From positions 9,460,174 to 9,524,173 of the forward strand of contig JAVTVX010000002.1 of assembly GCA_033439265.1 (NCBI GenBank): a DNA stretch of 64,000 bases, read 5' to 3'. Every line of letters starts with the position of its first letter. Position 1 is the first letter of the stretch. The position numbers and the translations under genes were made by a program. This document shows positions 33,253 to 45,169 of this stretch, in pieces. The notes beneath the pieces were generated by a model that saw nothing but the letters and a program-made list of their open reading frames with translations, had not been told where the DNA came from and did no database searches. This stretch comes from Dillenia suffruticosa. Its lineage: Eukaryota; Streptophyta; Magnoliopsida; Dilleniales; Dilleniaceae.

Positions 33253-34070
33253 GATGTTTGAAAATGATTAGTGGATAAATCTGAAAAGAAAGAGAAGGGA
33301 TGAAGAGGCACATGAGAGAAGAGTATAGGGAGCAGAGGATGAGGATTATGTTAGGAATTACATGCCAATCATACTTACCCAAGGTCCCTCTTACACCAAG
33401 AGAAAATGAAATGAATTCTTTAAAATAACAGATACTTTGAAAGCAAGGATAAATGATAGATTTGATGGTATGGAGAACAAATTCATGGAGAAATATGACT
33501 ATTTGGACTACAGGGTAATAGAGTTAGAGAAGAACTTTGGAGAATTGAGGATATTTCAAACCAATGTGGAAGAATACATGCAACAGTTCAGATAGCACAT
33601 GCAACATCCGAAAGAATACATGCAACGGTCCAAGGAACAACTTCGAGACATGCAATATAAGTTATTGCAAATGAGTAATGATAGGAAGCTCAATTCCTCT
33701 TTTATCTATAATATGTGGGAAATATGATAAAAAGAACTATTAGCACTCGTGTTTCCACAACCGCCACCCAAACCAAAGCACCTCCTCCCAGCTCCTCTGC
33801 ACAATCCTCTTCTACCTACCCATTTGCTGTCAGATGCAATACTATGCATTCGTCCAACTTTTGCCTCACAACTAAGACATTTACTACTAAATCCATGCCT
33901 TCCACTGTGATAGCTCTAGCTCCTCCTTTTGATATTGCCACTTCCTATTCTAATAAAAAAGAAAAAGGCAAAGCAAAATTCATGTCTAAAGTTAGAAAGA
34001 TTAATTTGTACTTAAGGCCTTCCTCTTCTTTGTACTTTTGGTTCATGTTTATCTCCTTCAACATTGTATG
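31748..34070 (+). pseudogene. Plant-transposon-protein gene, 3' part, with a duplicated segment
   Basis: Three frames interrupted by stops. The clearest part is the run at 32040-32259, repeated at 33036-33278: MACFIKGINPSLHYLVLYL, a middle block, LPYASVITEISVEQGINL. This fits the C-terminal half of the putative plant transposon domain (a W..F....L.PtsH pattern, then a hydrophobic helix, then LPY..LIT.i....GI.L). From 33410 a different frame gives a likely coiled coil (LKARINDRFDGMENKFM, then VIELEKNF). The last frame (33715-34071) is Thr/Ser/Pro-rich. Whether the original protein acted in transposition is unknown. Confidence 0.5.
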
Positions 34071-34239
34071 ATGCAATGTATTTTAAAATCAATATCTAAT
34101 ATCTTTGTGCTTTATAATCCATTATGGAGTTTTGTTCCCTAAAAATGGGTTAATGACCCCAATTTCTGGTTTTTTTTTGTCCTCTTGGTTTGAATCCGGC
34201 ATCCCTGCCGTCCCTCTTTGTTGCTGACAAAAAAGGGGG

Positions 34240-34316
34240 AGAATGAAGAGTAACTCTAACTAGAATGTTATATCTCCATATTATTGATAATTTTTGTCAT
34301 AAGAAAAGAGGGAGAT
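34240..34316 (+). other. Purine-rich tracts with an AAAAAAGGGGGAGA motif
   Basis: ACAAAAAAGGGGGAGAATG (34229 on) and TAAGAAAAGAGGGAGATTG (34300-34318). Paired tracts of this kind commonly precede the 3' LTR of plant LTR elements as polypurine tracts. Here the second directly precedes TGTTCAGACTGTTGAAG. Confidence 0.5.
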
Positions 34317-34420
34317 TGTTCAGACTGTTGAAGAATTAGGTTTTGATGATTCAAATTTAAGTAAAAGATTTAAATATAATCTGGAAATTAAGTTAAGGTG
34401 CAAAAGAAAGTTGAATGGAC
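34317..34420 (+). repeat. Possible LTR start after the polypurine tract
   Basis: Begins TGTTCAGACTG and continues GAATTAGGTTTTGATGATTC and AAATTTAAGTAAAAG. The reverse complement of 36270-36325 carries TTGTTCACAAAATTAGG, TTTTGATGATGAAAATTTAAG, a close match. A third, weaker copy occurs reversed near 56860-56900. I could not find the matching end. Confidence 0.4.
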
Positions 34421-34429
34421 TATTAGTTC

Positions 34430-34745
34430 GTACGACATGCTGCTTGCATGCACGGATGATTGGAACATTAGCCTGGATGGCATGCTGCTTGCATGCATGC
34501 GCAGCCACGCAAGCAAGGTGCGGCATGCCACTTGCATGCACGGGCAGCCACGCAAGCTAGGCGTGACATGCCACCTACATGTGTGTGTGCCTATGCAGGC
34601 TCACGATAGCATGAGCCTTGCACGCACGGATACCTAGTATCCCGCCCTTTGTGCACGCGAGTGCCTGATACCCCACCCCTTTCTCATGTAGGTGCCCACA
34701 CGGGTGTGCTATAACCCGCGCCTTGCTTGTGTAGGTGCCTGTATG
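34430..34745 (+). repeat. GC-rich repeat island
   Basis: CATGCTGCTTGCATGCACGG, GGCATGCCACTTGCATGCAC and CAGCCACGCAAGC-type words recur in an otherwise AT-rich region. Frames on both strands here are Ala/Cys/His-rich by composition only. Confidence 0.7.
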
Positions 34746-34785
34746 GGCACACAGTTATTTCTCTCTCTCTACATAAAATTTTCAA

Positions 34786-35035
34786 ATTATGGTGATAGCT
34801 ACTAAAGTGACAATGGTAAAATATGGTAATATTATTATATATTAGAGTTGTGATAGCTAGTGATAGAATTATGATAACAGGTAGTAACTTTACAATAAAA
34901 GGGGGTAAGATTACTATAACTAGTGGTAAGTTGGTGCTTGGTAAGGTTACGAAATGTCCATGGTAATGGTAGCACTCTAACATATGGTAATTCATGGTAA
35001 TGGTAACACTCTGTACGCAATGGTGAGATTATTAA
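34786..35035 (+). repeat. GGTAA-type array
   Basis: Many GGTAAGATTAC, AGTGGTAAGTTGG and TGGTAATGGTA words with short irregular spacing, all in GGTAA orientation on the plus strand. Similar to 25100-25250 and 37085-37165. Confidence 0.6.
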
Positions 35036-35039
35036 TATA

Positions 35040-36230
35040 GATTATTAGTTTTACCATTGTAATAATGTGTGCAATGATTATTAATATAGATTATTTTTGT
35101 TTTTGATAAGTTAAAAAAAATTGTTTCGAATGAGATTGTTATTACAGAAGCTATACATAGTCAATTGGTTTTACTTCTTAAGGGATTAGATGAAGTTCTT
35201 TTCACACAATTTTCCATCGCCCTCATTCTGGTTCTGGTTTTTTTGCTTTTCTATGAATCTTTACCTCTATCATGGATATGATCTTAGGATGTATTGCGTT
35301 ATGTTTTAATATTAGAAATTTGAGAAAATATTCTTTCCTCAAGAAATTAACATTATAAAATAATTACATTTGAACTCATTATAATTACAATACAAAGAAT
35401 GTGGGGATAATGAGAATTACAATGACAATGGTTTCTAACAACATATTTCTTGAGTTGGTGGACTAATACACATCCCCGGTTCTTATATCTCCAAAAATCT
35501 CATAGCGAATATTCTACAATCATCTCTGATATGTTCAAATTATTTCGTAGTTTGGAAGATGTATTATAGGTGTTGGTATATTCATAAGTATGAAATAATT
35601 TATGTGTTAGCCTGCTACAGAACTTCAACAGGGACAATTTCAGAGATACACAGTGAATTTCCATAAGTCGTCTTAATGTTGTCCTTCTATAAGAGAAATT
35701 TAATGACAATATTAATGGTTATAATTGGATAAAATTTGATGTTTAAGCATATCAAGCAGTTACCATCAAAGTTTGCAAGGAATCATCTTCGCTGTCTTTG
35801 AAGCGAGAACCTTAGTCGAGAAGGTACATGATTTGCTTGTCTAGATGAAGAGCGTAACAAAACCAATGTTCTTTGAAAATGATAGGAATGAAAACCTATT
35901 GTGAAAATAAATATATATTAATGCTAAAATGTATAATGCTAAAGTGAGGGTTATTATAAACCACTAGATTACACAATTGAAACTGAAAAGTGCAAAACTT
36001 GCTAGATTGCACAATTGAAACTGGAATCCAAGTGCTTTTTCAGACAAACAACTCTCAACCATCGAAATATCCCAATCGCTTTGTTGGCTTGTCTATTTGG
36101 CGTCCTAACCAGACACAAAAATTATAGACATCTGCATTATGCCATTAGAGTAAAACAATGTAATGTGATTAATATTATCATATATTATAATAAGACATGT
36201 GAAAGAAACCGGGTTATAGTAGTGTAGAGA
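35040..36230. other. AT-rich stretch without a recognised feature
   Basis: Only short frames. A word TAGATTGCACAATTGAAACTG occurs twice (35965 and 36003), showing a small local duplication. Confidence 0.4.
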
Positions 36231-36330
36231 CTTGGTAAGATTTTAGATTATTTTTGGATTATTTTCAAATCTAAAATTTACTTAAATTTTCATCATCAAA
36301 ACCTAATTTTGTGAACAAGATATGATAATA
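36231..36330 (-). repeat. Inverted counterpart of the LTR-start-like sequence at 34317
   Basis: Read on the minus strand it matches 34317-34400 over about 60 bp, including AATTAGGTTTTGATGAT and AATTTAAGTAAA. It may be the outer edge of a second copy in opposite orientation. Confidence 0.45.
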
Positions 36331-36799
36331 TTAGTTAACTTTATAGTAAAAAAAAGTATACTTTATAGTGAAAGATGAAGAATATTTATCGTAAACCACA
36401 TTGGAAGAACATATCTGGAGAAGGGAGATGGAGACTTTACGTAGTAGGCATTGAGGAACTGGATGTAACAATCCACGGTTTGCAGATTTAGTAATGGGGC
36501 ACCAGCTCATAAGTATCACTCCAGAACATATAATTTCCATCAATATCATACAAAATTGTTCTGTCGATTGTCATAAAAAAAGTGGATTTAGTAACAACAT
36601 GTAGGACTAATAGTACTAATGATAAATGTAGCACTAATAGCACTAATAATAAATGACAGTTATGTTATAACATAATAAAAAAAAAATTTGTCTGACTTTA
36701 TTTTTTATAGCTTTACACCCATACAAAAGCCAAACACTGACTGTGTTCTTGAAAAAATTCTAACCTTAGCAAAGGTAAAACTTGAGTTTGTCTTTGCCT

Positions 36800-37080
36800 C
36801 CTTCAATTCAGTTAACACATTCAGCACTTCATCCAACTAAGCATCTGAAAATGAAGTGGCTGAATGATCCCTCTCTTCATCCAAACCTTCCAGCCCTTTG
36901 TTCGATGCCCATTGGTCCTCGACAACAGCTATTATTTTACTCTCAACAAAATCACAACCCTTCCGCTTCTTCTCTTCCTATACATCAGAATTGTGTAATC
37001 TACACAACATATCAGATTGGATTCAAATTGATTCTGCCAACAAATTTTTCAAGTTTTTGTTTGATGCCAATTTCCTACAA
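36800..37080 (-). pseudogene. Possible distal exon of the minus-strand PMD/Ulp1-like gene
   Basis: The minus strand shows an open acidic stretch (CDFVESKIIAVVEDQ, then NKGLEGLDEERDH). It lies downstream of the 37600-38120 remnant on the same strand. No family motif is visible, so the link is by position only. Confidence 0.3.
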
Positions 37081-37084
37081 AACA

Positions 37085-37165
37085 TGTGGTAAGATTGGGA
37101 TATCTACTAGTAAGTTTGTGATAACATGGTAACTAGTGGTAAGTCTGTGATAACAGGTGATAAAT
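37085..37165 (+). repeat. Short GGTAAGT/GTGATAACA repeat cluster
   Basis: TGGTAAGATTG, GTAAGTTTGTGATAACATGG and GTAAGTCTGTGATAACAGG in tandem, period about 40 bp. Confidence 0.6.
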
Positions 37166-37599
37166 TTCTTATGCATACCTTAATTTCTTCTACTCCAACT
37201 CCAAAGAATCCTTCTATCACGGCTGCAATAGATTTAATTTTTTGATTTCTTTATTTTTGTTGACACTTGACGATTCATTCACAGTTTTATTTGACAACAA
37301 ACCCTATAATACAATAAATGATTAAATATAACTCAAGTCATTAGAATTTATACTTACAACTTGAACTTAACTTACATTTACACACTCGAATCCAAGTCTT
37401 CTATTGACTTGGTCGGTAGTCCAATACCGAATGGATAGTTTTTTTTTGTGATCACCCAAATCATCAACCCTGATATTTTCGAAATAAAAGATCTATGCAT
37501 TGGCGACCAAGTTTAATATAAAATAAAATATTGAAAATGTACCATAAGTAAAAATAGACAACTACCAATTCCTCTCTTCTTCCACTCTTCCTCTTCTCT

Positions 37600-38120
37600 T
37601 CCCAAGACCTTTAAATTGGCACATCGGCTAAGTATTGTAACACAAATTTGGCCCAGTTGTATTGGGTAGCATTGTCAACATTAACAGTAGCCGTGAGGTG
37701 TCTAGAAATAGGGAACACATTCATCATCGGACATAGAAAGCATCCAAGGAGAAACAGTAAGAAGTATCATTTAAACCTAAGGAAGGAGGCATTTGCAATC
37801 TGATCTCTTCTTTTAGTTGGGTATACTTCAGTATGGAGAAATACTTCCTTATCTCTAAGGATTCGACCATAAAAGATAAACTGTCCAGAACATTATGTCC
37901 GGTGTAAAGGATTCCTAAGATTCGCCCTACTTTCTAGTGTAAGCCTAAAGTTTTAATTTGGACCAATGCCAAAATGTTTTCCAAGGTTCAAATCTCATTA
38001 CCAATTTTCATTCAACTTTCAACTGAGCGTGTCACAACTAAGTTTCAAAAACTTGCCAAATCTCATATCTTTTACTACACATTCTATCTTATCACTGAAG
38101 GAAAAAACTAGCTCCTTCAC
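37600..38120 (-). pseudogene. Transposon-associated gene remnant resembling plant mobile domain / Ulp1-associated proteins
   Basis: Minus-strand translation gives, in order, KIECVVKDMRFGKFLKLS, a gap with stops, then YFLLFLLGCFLCPMMNVFP and, in the same frame, TQYNWAKFVLQYLADV. The pattern (E.VkeMGFG.lLkL, then FLLF.LGcFLCPtt, then YNWa.FVl.wL) is one I associate with plant mobile domain/DUF1985-type proteins often carried by Mutator- and CACTA-type transposons, sometimes fused to Ulp1-like proteases. I see no catalytic protease triad. Stops and at least one frame change show it is not functional. It lies among TTACC/GGTAA arrays of CACTA character, so transport inside a transposon is plausible. 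Confidence 0.6.
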
Positions 38121-38832
38121 TTGGTTAGGAGAGCATCTTGTCTGAATCGGTGTCATTGCCTTCGTTACCCTAAGCAATTCTTTTTTTTTCTTAACTGCTT
38201 TGTTGTACTTCTCCCTATCATCTTCATTTAGTTCTCTCTATTTTTGAACACATTCAGTCTATTCCACATAAGTATACTTAATGTTACTAATACTATGTAA
38301 TGATACATAACATAAAAACTGATCATGTAATAGGCATATATTGTCATCGCACGTAGAAATTGAGACCCATTGGTCCATTTGACTTTGTTTTCGAAAAGAA
38401 TTCTTTTTTACAATGTAATCAATAAGATTTAACACATTACAACATTCTAAAATTGGGAACAAATATTTAGAAATTAGGACTAGAACAATATTCAGAAGTT
38501 GAAACCAGAACAGCACTGCCAACAGGACACTAAACTAAAGATCTAAACGTCGTTGCACAAAAAGTGCTAAAAATTGTTTATATTAAAAAACACGAAACTA
38601 AATTTATACCTAAAACACTAAACTAAAAAATACTAGATTGAAAAATACTAAACCCATGTTGCACAAATATCAATTATCACTATATCTAAACCCATTAAAC
38701 TCATTGTTCCACAATCATCGTTAACCACTACACCTAAATTTATTCATTAAACAAAAGTTGAAAGAGATATAAAAATTCACCTGAACAACTTGTACCCAAA
38801 AAGATATTTTATTGATCTAGTAAGATCTTTCT

Positions 38833-39600
38833 CACTACAAAACAAATGTACTATTCAGACGGACGAAAACCGTTTGCTAAACATATTAAAACCGTCAGCA
38901 AAACTTTCTCCACCGGATATACTTTCAGTCGGCTATACACCAGTCAGGATAGATCTATCTCGACGGTTTGATGGCCGTTGAGCATGTAATTGATTTATAA
39001 TAACGGTTAGAAAAATATTAGTAAAAATAGTATCTTTTATCATCGGTTTCAAAATATCGATAAAAATTATTATCTTTTATCGTCGATTATCACATGTGTT
39101 AAGAAATATTACTATCTTTTATGATCAGTTACTACAACCGTTAAGAAATGTTATAACCATTTATCATCGGTTACCACATACGTTAAGAAATGTTACGATC
39201 TTTTATTGTCGATTACCATTTAGTTATCATATGTTAGTATAAGTTACTGTTTGTATTATCGGTTACCACAAATGAGGAAAAATTACTGTTTTTATCGGTT
39301 GGAAAATGTTAGTATAAGTTACTATAGGTCACTACAAGATTACTATAGATTACTACATGTTACTGTCGGTTACCACGGTCACTGTCGATTACCACATGGT
39401 TACTAATCGTCATGGTTACTATTTTGCACCGTCGATTACACAAGCGTCAGAAAATGTTACTCTCTCTCTTTTATCATCATATTATGTTAGAAATGTTATA
39501 TTTTTTATTCTTTGTTATTACAAATTACAAATGTTAAAAAAAATTATTATTTCGATTACCACTAAATTACTGCTCGTTACCAATGTTACCATATGAAATA
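38833..39600 (+). mobile_element. CACTA terminus Y-left with a TTATCATCGGTTACCACA array
   Basis: Starts CACTACAAAACAAATGTAC, followed by CCGT-rich sequence (GGACGAAAACCGTTTGC, AAAACCGTCAGC) and then repeated TTTTATCATCGGTTACCACA plus GTTAAGAAATGTTA units about 60 bp apart (38990-39560). The same unit, reversed, fills 63052-63394. The 3 bp before the terminus are TCT. I cannot see a matching right terminal repeat in the window. Confidence 0.65.
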
Positions 39601-41330
39601 TCAATAGTGACAGTTTCTTTTTTTAAAAAAGATGATAGGTAAATTAAAATACTGAAAAATAAAGAAATTATAAAAATAATATAAATATTATAAGAATTGT
39701 AATTGATACAAACTAAAATGATTGATACATATAAGACAAAAAAATAGAAAAAAGATTACATGTCTCACAACTACATATCTTCTGAGATGTTCTAAACAAA
39801 AAATATTCGGTACAGTTTCTGAAGGCATCTTTGTCCACAATCACAATTTTTGATCCATAATGTTTCGTAGTAATCTGTTCATTAAAAACCAATAGTAAAT
39901 TAGTGAAATCATTATAAATAATAAATAATGAATGTAAATAAAAATATTACCAAGAAGTAAGCAGAGAGTGTTTTCTTTTTCTAAATCTAAAACATTTTGA
40001 TAGTATTGATATTTATATTTCTTCACAACTGTTCAAAATAAAAAATTAAAAATGATATTTTAACTTTAAATCTCAAATTAAAATAAAAATAAGATATTTA
40101 TTTTTAAAACATGAATAACATTTTGGATGATTGAGTTTGTTCGACTGAACTTATTCTTTCTTGGAATAGTTGTGATTCTTCATACAATACTTATCCGTCG
40201 TTCGTCAAGTCTTTCAAATACCAAATGTGAATAACTTTTGGTAAAATTTTACAAAAGTATGAGTGAGAGGTTTAAATTGGTTAGGGGAGAAAAGCTTGCA
40301 AGGAAAGAATAGAGAGATTTTGATTGTGGAACTTTCGCCCACATATAATTTATACTATACAATTTTTACAAACAAATTTTTAAAACTCCGCTTTTGTGCT
40401 TTTTCTCCCGCTTCTTTTTTCGTTACCGCATTTTTTCTCCCACCTCTTTTTTCATTACCGCGTTTCTTAATTTTTCACATGTGTCTTTCATGTGTGTTTT
40501 GAAAAAATCACTTATAATTTTTACTATTTATTAACAAATATTTACTAATTAGTTACTATATTTGATTAATATTATATCTATTTGATTAATAAAAAATAAT
40601 ATATATTATATATTCGATGATAATAAACTTATTAATATTATTAATTTAAATAATGCAATGATATGAAATTAATAATTTATATAATATAGTATTATAGTTT
40701 TGAAAATTTATTGAGTATAATTTGAAAATATGACAATATATTGTAATTATATGTAATTATGTAATTAATTATATTGGTATAATTAATGAAAATTACTAAA
40801 TTTTTTGATAGAAATTGAGTTTCAAATTCAATCACAATTTATAATTACAAAGCATAAATAAAAATTTAATCTTTTATAGACACTCCATAATTTCAATATA
40901 CGTAACTTTCACATATTACAAACACACACACATACCACTAAATTCAACCACTAATATTTCACATGTAACATTATTTAAAATTAGTATAGTGTACTTCAAT
41001 TTGCACATATTGGTTTTTTGACATTCTAAAAATAATTCATGAAACTTATTTTCATCCACATTAAATGTATGAGAAGTTGATTTATCTATTATCATGTAAA
41101 TTTATAAATGATTATGTAAATCTATGAATGAATCATATATGCCAAACATATCATGTTCAAAAAATAATCATGTAGTTGGATATATTAGATCCATATAAAT
41201 TTTTATTACTTTCTTCATGAATACATTTATCCCCGGTATATAGTGCATTTTTATCTTTTGTAAGTTTAATTTTATCTCATTTTACCTTTTTTTTATTATT
41301 ATATCATTAATTTTATTTTGTAATTTTTGT
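39601..41330. other. Very AT-rich region
   Basis: Runs of A/T with tiny frames on both strands and no motif that I recognise. Confidence 0.4.
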
Positions 41331-41359
41331 GTTTGATTTTTTTGTATTTTCATTTATGT

Positions 41360-41580
41360 TAATATTATTTACTACACTTATACCAATTGTACCACTTATT
41401 ATAAGAATATCATTTGTTACCGGTTGTTACTATTTGTTACCACTTGTTACCATATATTATATTGTAATATACTATCACTTGTTACCGATTATTATTATTT
41501 GTTATCACTAGTTACCATTTGTTACCTATTGTTATTATTTATTATTACTTGATATCATGTGTTATACCATGATACACTAA
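41360..41580 (+). repeat. TTGTTACCACTTGTTACC array
   Basis: TTACCGGTTGTTAC, TTTGTTACCACTTGTTACCA, CACTTGTTACCGATTATT and CACTAGTTACCATTTGTTACC recur in TTACC orientation. A 60-codon frame over it is compositional. Confidence 0.65.
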
Positions 41581-43150
41581 ATAAAATAGAAAAAAAATAT
41601 AAAAATATAAAATGATTGGATAATGTGTAAACAGAATTACATTTCCTACACTAAAATAAAAAACTTCGGATTTTAATTCATAAAAATATATTTTAAAGTT
41701 TTCATTTGAGACAAGTCAAAAGTTGTAAGAAAATAATATCATGTACAAAATTAGACAATAAACTCCACTAACAAAATTAATTAACAATAATATTTAAGAA
41801 AATAATATCAAGTTATACAACATTATCAACTAACAACATCCTTCTCTTCTCTTGTGCATTAGTTGTACAGCGCAATCACTACTTGCTCAATTACTATTGT
41901 TAACACTTAGGCGCCAAGACAAAATTAATGTTGTTAGGGGTCGAGATAAAATTTATGTTGCACTAACAACATTATTAACATTATTTTGTACAATATTATT
42001 AACATTATTCTTGATAGATATATTAGATATATATATATATATATATATATATTAATCTAATTAGATGAATATTAAAGTAACCAATATTAAAAAATACACT
42101 TGTTGTCATGCCAAATGCTTAGGTTTATTACCCATTGATTCATTCATCTGCTAATATAAAATAGTTTAAATTAATGCAAATTTTTTACTTCAATTTTGTG
42201 AAAGGCAGTGCATTTTCAATAATAAGATGGTTTGATTAATTTTGTCAAAACCACGACATTATCTTGTAATCATATTGTAATCATCTTGTAAGCATATTAT
42301 AATGAAACAATGAATTTTATATTTATATTATGGTAAATTGGTTTGATTTCGTTAATATAAATATAAATAAATTTAACGATTATGCCAATATATTTTTTTT
42401 ATTTTGGCGTGCTCCACCAATATATTCCTCCCATTTTGGAGCGCGAGGGCACCCCGGGCGCGTAACTAAAGTTAAAGTGCTGGTTGTTTTGAATAAAACT
42501 TCAAATTAGGTTTTTGGGCAAAAAGTTGAGTTTCAGAAAGTTAAGTTTTGAAAAGAAGAGCCTTTACAAATCATCTATTTTTTAATCACATAACTCTAGA
42601 AAAGGCAAATAGTAGAATCAAATAAACAATTTGAAATTTCTTCACCAATAAAAAAGAAAAAAAAAATTACAAGAAAAAAATTTTTAAAAAAATTGCAAAA
42701 CAAAAATTCATGATTTGTAATTATCTTTATTAATATTATATATTTTGGTAAATATTTTTGTTTTCTTTTTTTTTGTAAATTTATAATGTAAAATGCAAAA
42801 TACAAATCATAACACTTTTTTCTTTTTTTTATCTTTATTAAATTTGTAAATTAAATATTTTTAGAATTTATATAAAATTATATAATATTGATAATTAATA
42901 TATTATTACCAATATATTTCTTATGTTCCTCTATTTTGGGGTAATAGTGAAACAGAAAAAAAAAGAATGAAAAAAAGAAGAGTGAAGCGTAAAGAAAAAA
43001 TTGAAATAAATAAAAAGGAAAGAAAAAGAAGAAAAAACAAAAAGAAGAAAAAGAAAAAAAAAATTAAAAAAAAGGAAGGGTGAAATGTAAAAAAAAAAAC
43101 AAAAAAAGGGTAAATACGTGAAAAAATAAGTTAAAAAAAAAAAGAAACTA
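41581..43150. other. AT-rich region with an (AT)n microsatellite
   Basis: No gene recognised. TTAACATTATT-type words cluster near 41960-42010, directly before an AT dinucleotide run at 42027-42052. A-rich, purine-biased sequence occupies 42955-43160. Confidence 0.45.
42027..42052. repeat. (AT)n microsatellite
   Basis: Thirteen uninterrupted AT units. Confidence 0.95.
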
Positions 43151-43179
43151 AAAAAAAAAGAGGGAGGAATAGTAGTGCC

Positions 43180-43345
43180 CCACTGTTGTAGCCGTGGGGC
43201 GCGCAGCTGCAACCGTGTGTAGGGGCGCTGGCATGCCCCTGCGCGCGCGGTTGCAGCCACAGGGCACGCGGCCGCAACTGCGCTGGCATGAGGATGCCTG
43301 CGCAGTTGCAGCTGCGCTGCTGCGCGGTTACAGCCGCGTGGTGCA
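43180..43345 (+). repeat. GC-rich GCAGC/GCGCGGTTGCAGCC island
   Basis: GGGGCGCGCAGCTGCAACCG, GCGCGCGGTTGCAGCC, GCGCAGTTGCAGCTGCGC and GCGCGGTTACAGCCGCG are related units. Several can fold into hairpins. Open frames here on both strands are Ala/Arg-rich and compositional. Confidence 0.75.
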
Positions 43346-43392
43346 AAAAATTGAGGCAAAGAAGCAAATATATAAGGCAAAGGCCATTCCTA

Positions 43393-43472
43393 GAAACACA
43401 TGGCAAGCAGTGCGGTTGTTGAAATATCTCATTTCACATGCAACGCCCAGGTTCGAGTCCCTGCTCCTGCAA
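43393..43472 (+). repeat. tRNA-like sequence with Pol III A and B boxes
   Basis: TGGCAAGCAGTGCGGTTG (43401-43418) fits an A box and GGTTCGAGTCC (43450-43460) is a perfect B box. The intervening GAAATATCTCATTTCACATGC is shared in part with the minus-strand tRNA-like sequence at 48094-48147. No complete cloverleaf, so a SINE-like or tRNA-derived fragment is more likely than a tRNA gene. Confidence 0.55.
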
Positions 43473-43474
43473 CT

Positions 43475-43720
43475 TTTTTTTTTCATTTTCTTCTCTTCCT
43501 TCCTCTCCCTTTCTCCCATCAATTTTTTTTCCCATCTCACTCTCACCCATAAAATAAAATTTTTTCTCTTTCTTTCTCTCACTCTCTCTCATCAATTTTT
43601 TTTTTCTATCATCAATTTTTTTTTCCCTATCTCACTCTCACCCATAAAATAATTTTTTTTTTCTTTCTTTCTCTCTCCCTCTCATCAATTTTTTTTTCTA
43701 TCTCACTTTCATCGATAAAA
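43475..43720 (+). repeat. Pyrimidine-rich tandem repeat with CTCACTCTCACCCATAAAAT
   Basis: The word ATCTCACTCTCACCCATAAAAT occurs at 43533 and 43629 and, changed, at 43700. It is separated by T-runs and CT-runs. Confidence 0.75.
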
Positions 43721-44590
43721 TAAAATGAATGAATTATTAGTTATTTTGGTAAATATTTGTAATGAAATATTTAAATTTTTAAAATTTTTTATATATTACA
43801 ATTTAAATTAATATTTATAATTATCATATTAAAATCCATTATAATTTATAGTAGTGTATATATAGCAATATTGAAAAATTGTGAATATGTATCTCAAAAT
43901 AATTCTAAATTTTTTTATAATTTTTTTATATTTTCATTTTACATGCTTGGATATACACTTTTTCAAATTAAATTAACAATAAACAAATTTTCAAAATAAA
44001 TTTTCAAAATCTCTTTTCCCCCGAGTATTTTTTCATTACACAATTTTCCCGCCCTTTTTCATTACACATTTTTCGTCTCCTTTTGAGACAATCATTTTTT
44101 TTCATTTTTTTTCTTTTTTTTTTCAAATATACCGGTGATATTTCTTTCTATCACACTCTCTTTTTTTTTTCTTATCTGCCACCTTTTTTTTCTTATCTCA
44201 CTCTCATTCAACCTTTTTTTCTCTTTTTTTTTCTCAGTCAACATTTCTTACAATTTTGAGGTATCTGAAAATAATATATAATTATTTAGATGAATATATA
44301 TATTTAAAAATGATTTTGTAACTTGGTATTAAATATATAGATTTTTTATATTATTATATTATCATTGAAATTTATTTATCTTGTCTTCTTCAGTTGCACA
44401 AATAAATTTTATATAAATTTCATAGATATAATTTTTCACAAATAAATATCATTTGAAAAACAAAAAATTAGAAAAAAGAAATTAAAACAAATAATAAAAA
44501 GACAAAATTAAATGAAAATGGAAGTAACGGAAATGACAAATGGTAAAATATAGTAGTTGTATGACGTAATATTGAAGTGTAAATAAAAAT
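43721..44590. other. AT-rich region with T-runs
   Basis: Nothing beyond low-complexity T/A and CTTTTTT stretches. Confidence 0.4.
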
Positions 44591-44599
44591 AAATAATTG

Positions 44600-44965
44600 A
44601 GCAAATTACCACTTACTACGAAGTTAACATGATAACTAATGTTCCTATGGTAACGGAACTTACCACAACTTACCACAAAATTATCACGTCAATAGCATGT
44701 TACTACGTTACTATGGTAACCCTAAACTTACCACATGATGATAATTAAGATACTAGCGCCCCTGTATTTTTTAGCAAAAAATGCATTTATTACTATGTTA
44801 CTATGGTAACCCTAAACTTACCAATGTGGTAACAGAACTTACCATAACGAAATTATCACATGAATAGCATGTTACTATGTTACTATGGTAACTCTAAACT
44901 TACCATACAATAATCAATGTTATTAGCGCCCTGTATTTTTCAACAAAAAATGCAAAAAAAAATGC
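44600..44965 (+). repeat. Two diverged ~190-bp direct repeats rich in TTACC
   Basis: Each contains GGAACTTACCA/GAACTTACCATAAC, AAATTATCACRT, AATAGCATGTTACTA, CTATGGTAAC, CTAAACTTACCA and TAGCGCCCCTGTATTTTT. The units start near 44640 and 44825. Confidence 0.75.
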
Positions 44966-45169
44966 ATGCGGTTTAGAAGCTTAACAAAACCACTATACTA
45001 CAACTTGTCATGTATCTCTTTTTTCTTTTTTCTTTTCTTTTATTCTCTATTATATTTTGATAAATATTTATAATTAAATATATATATTTTTAAATTATTA
45101 ATATATTATAATTTTAATTAATATTAGTAACCATCATTTTATATTATCACACTAACAGAATAATATCAT

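Noticed and set aside
33110-33382. 90-codon minus-strand frame
   Set aside because: Antisense shadow of the duplicated pseudogene segment.
43393-43472. Functional tRNA gene
   Set aside because: A and B boxes are present, but acceptor and anticodon stems do not pair convincingly by eye.
42931-43652. Frames of 84-152 codons on both strands
   Set aside because: They cross A-runs, T-runs and the GC-rich island; Ala/Arg-rich and Phe-rich parts reflect composition, with no domain visible.
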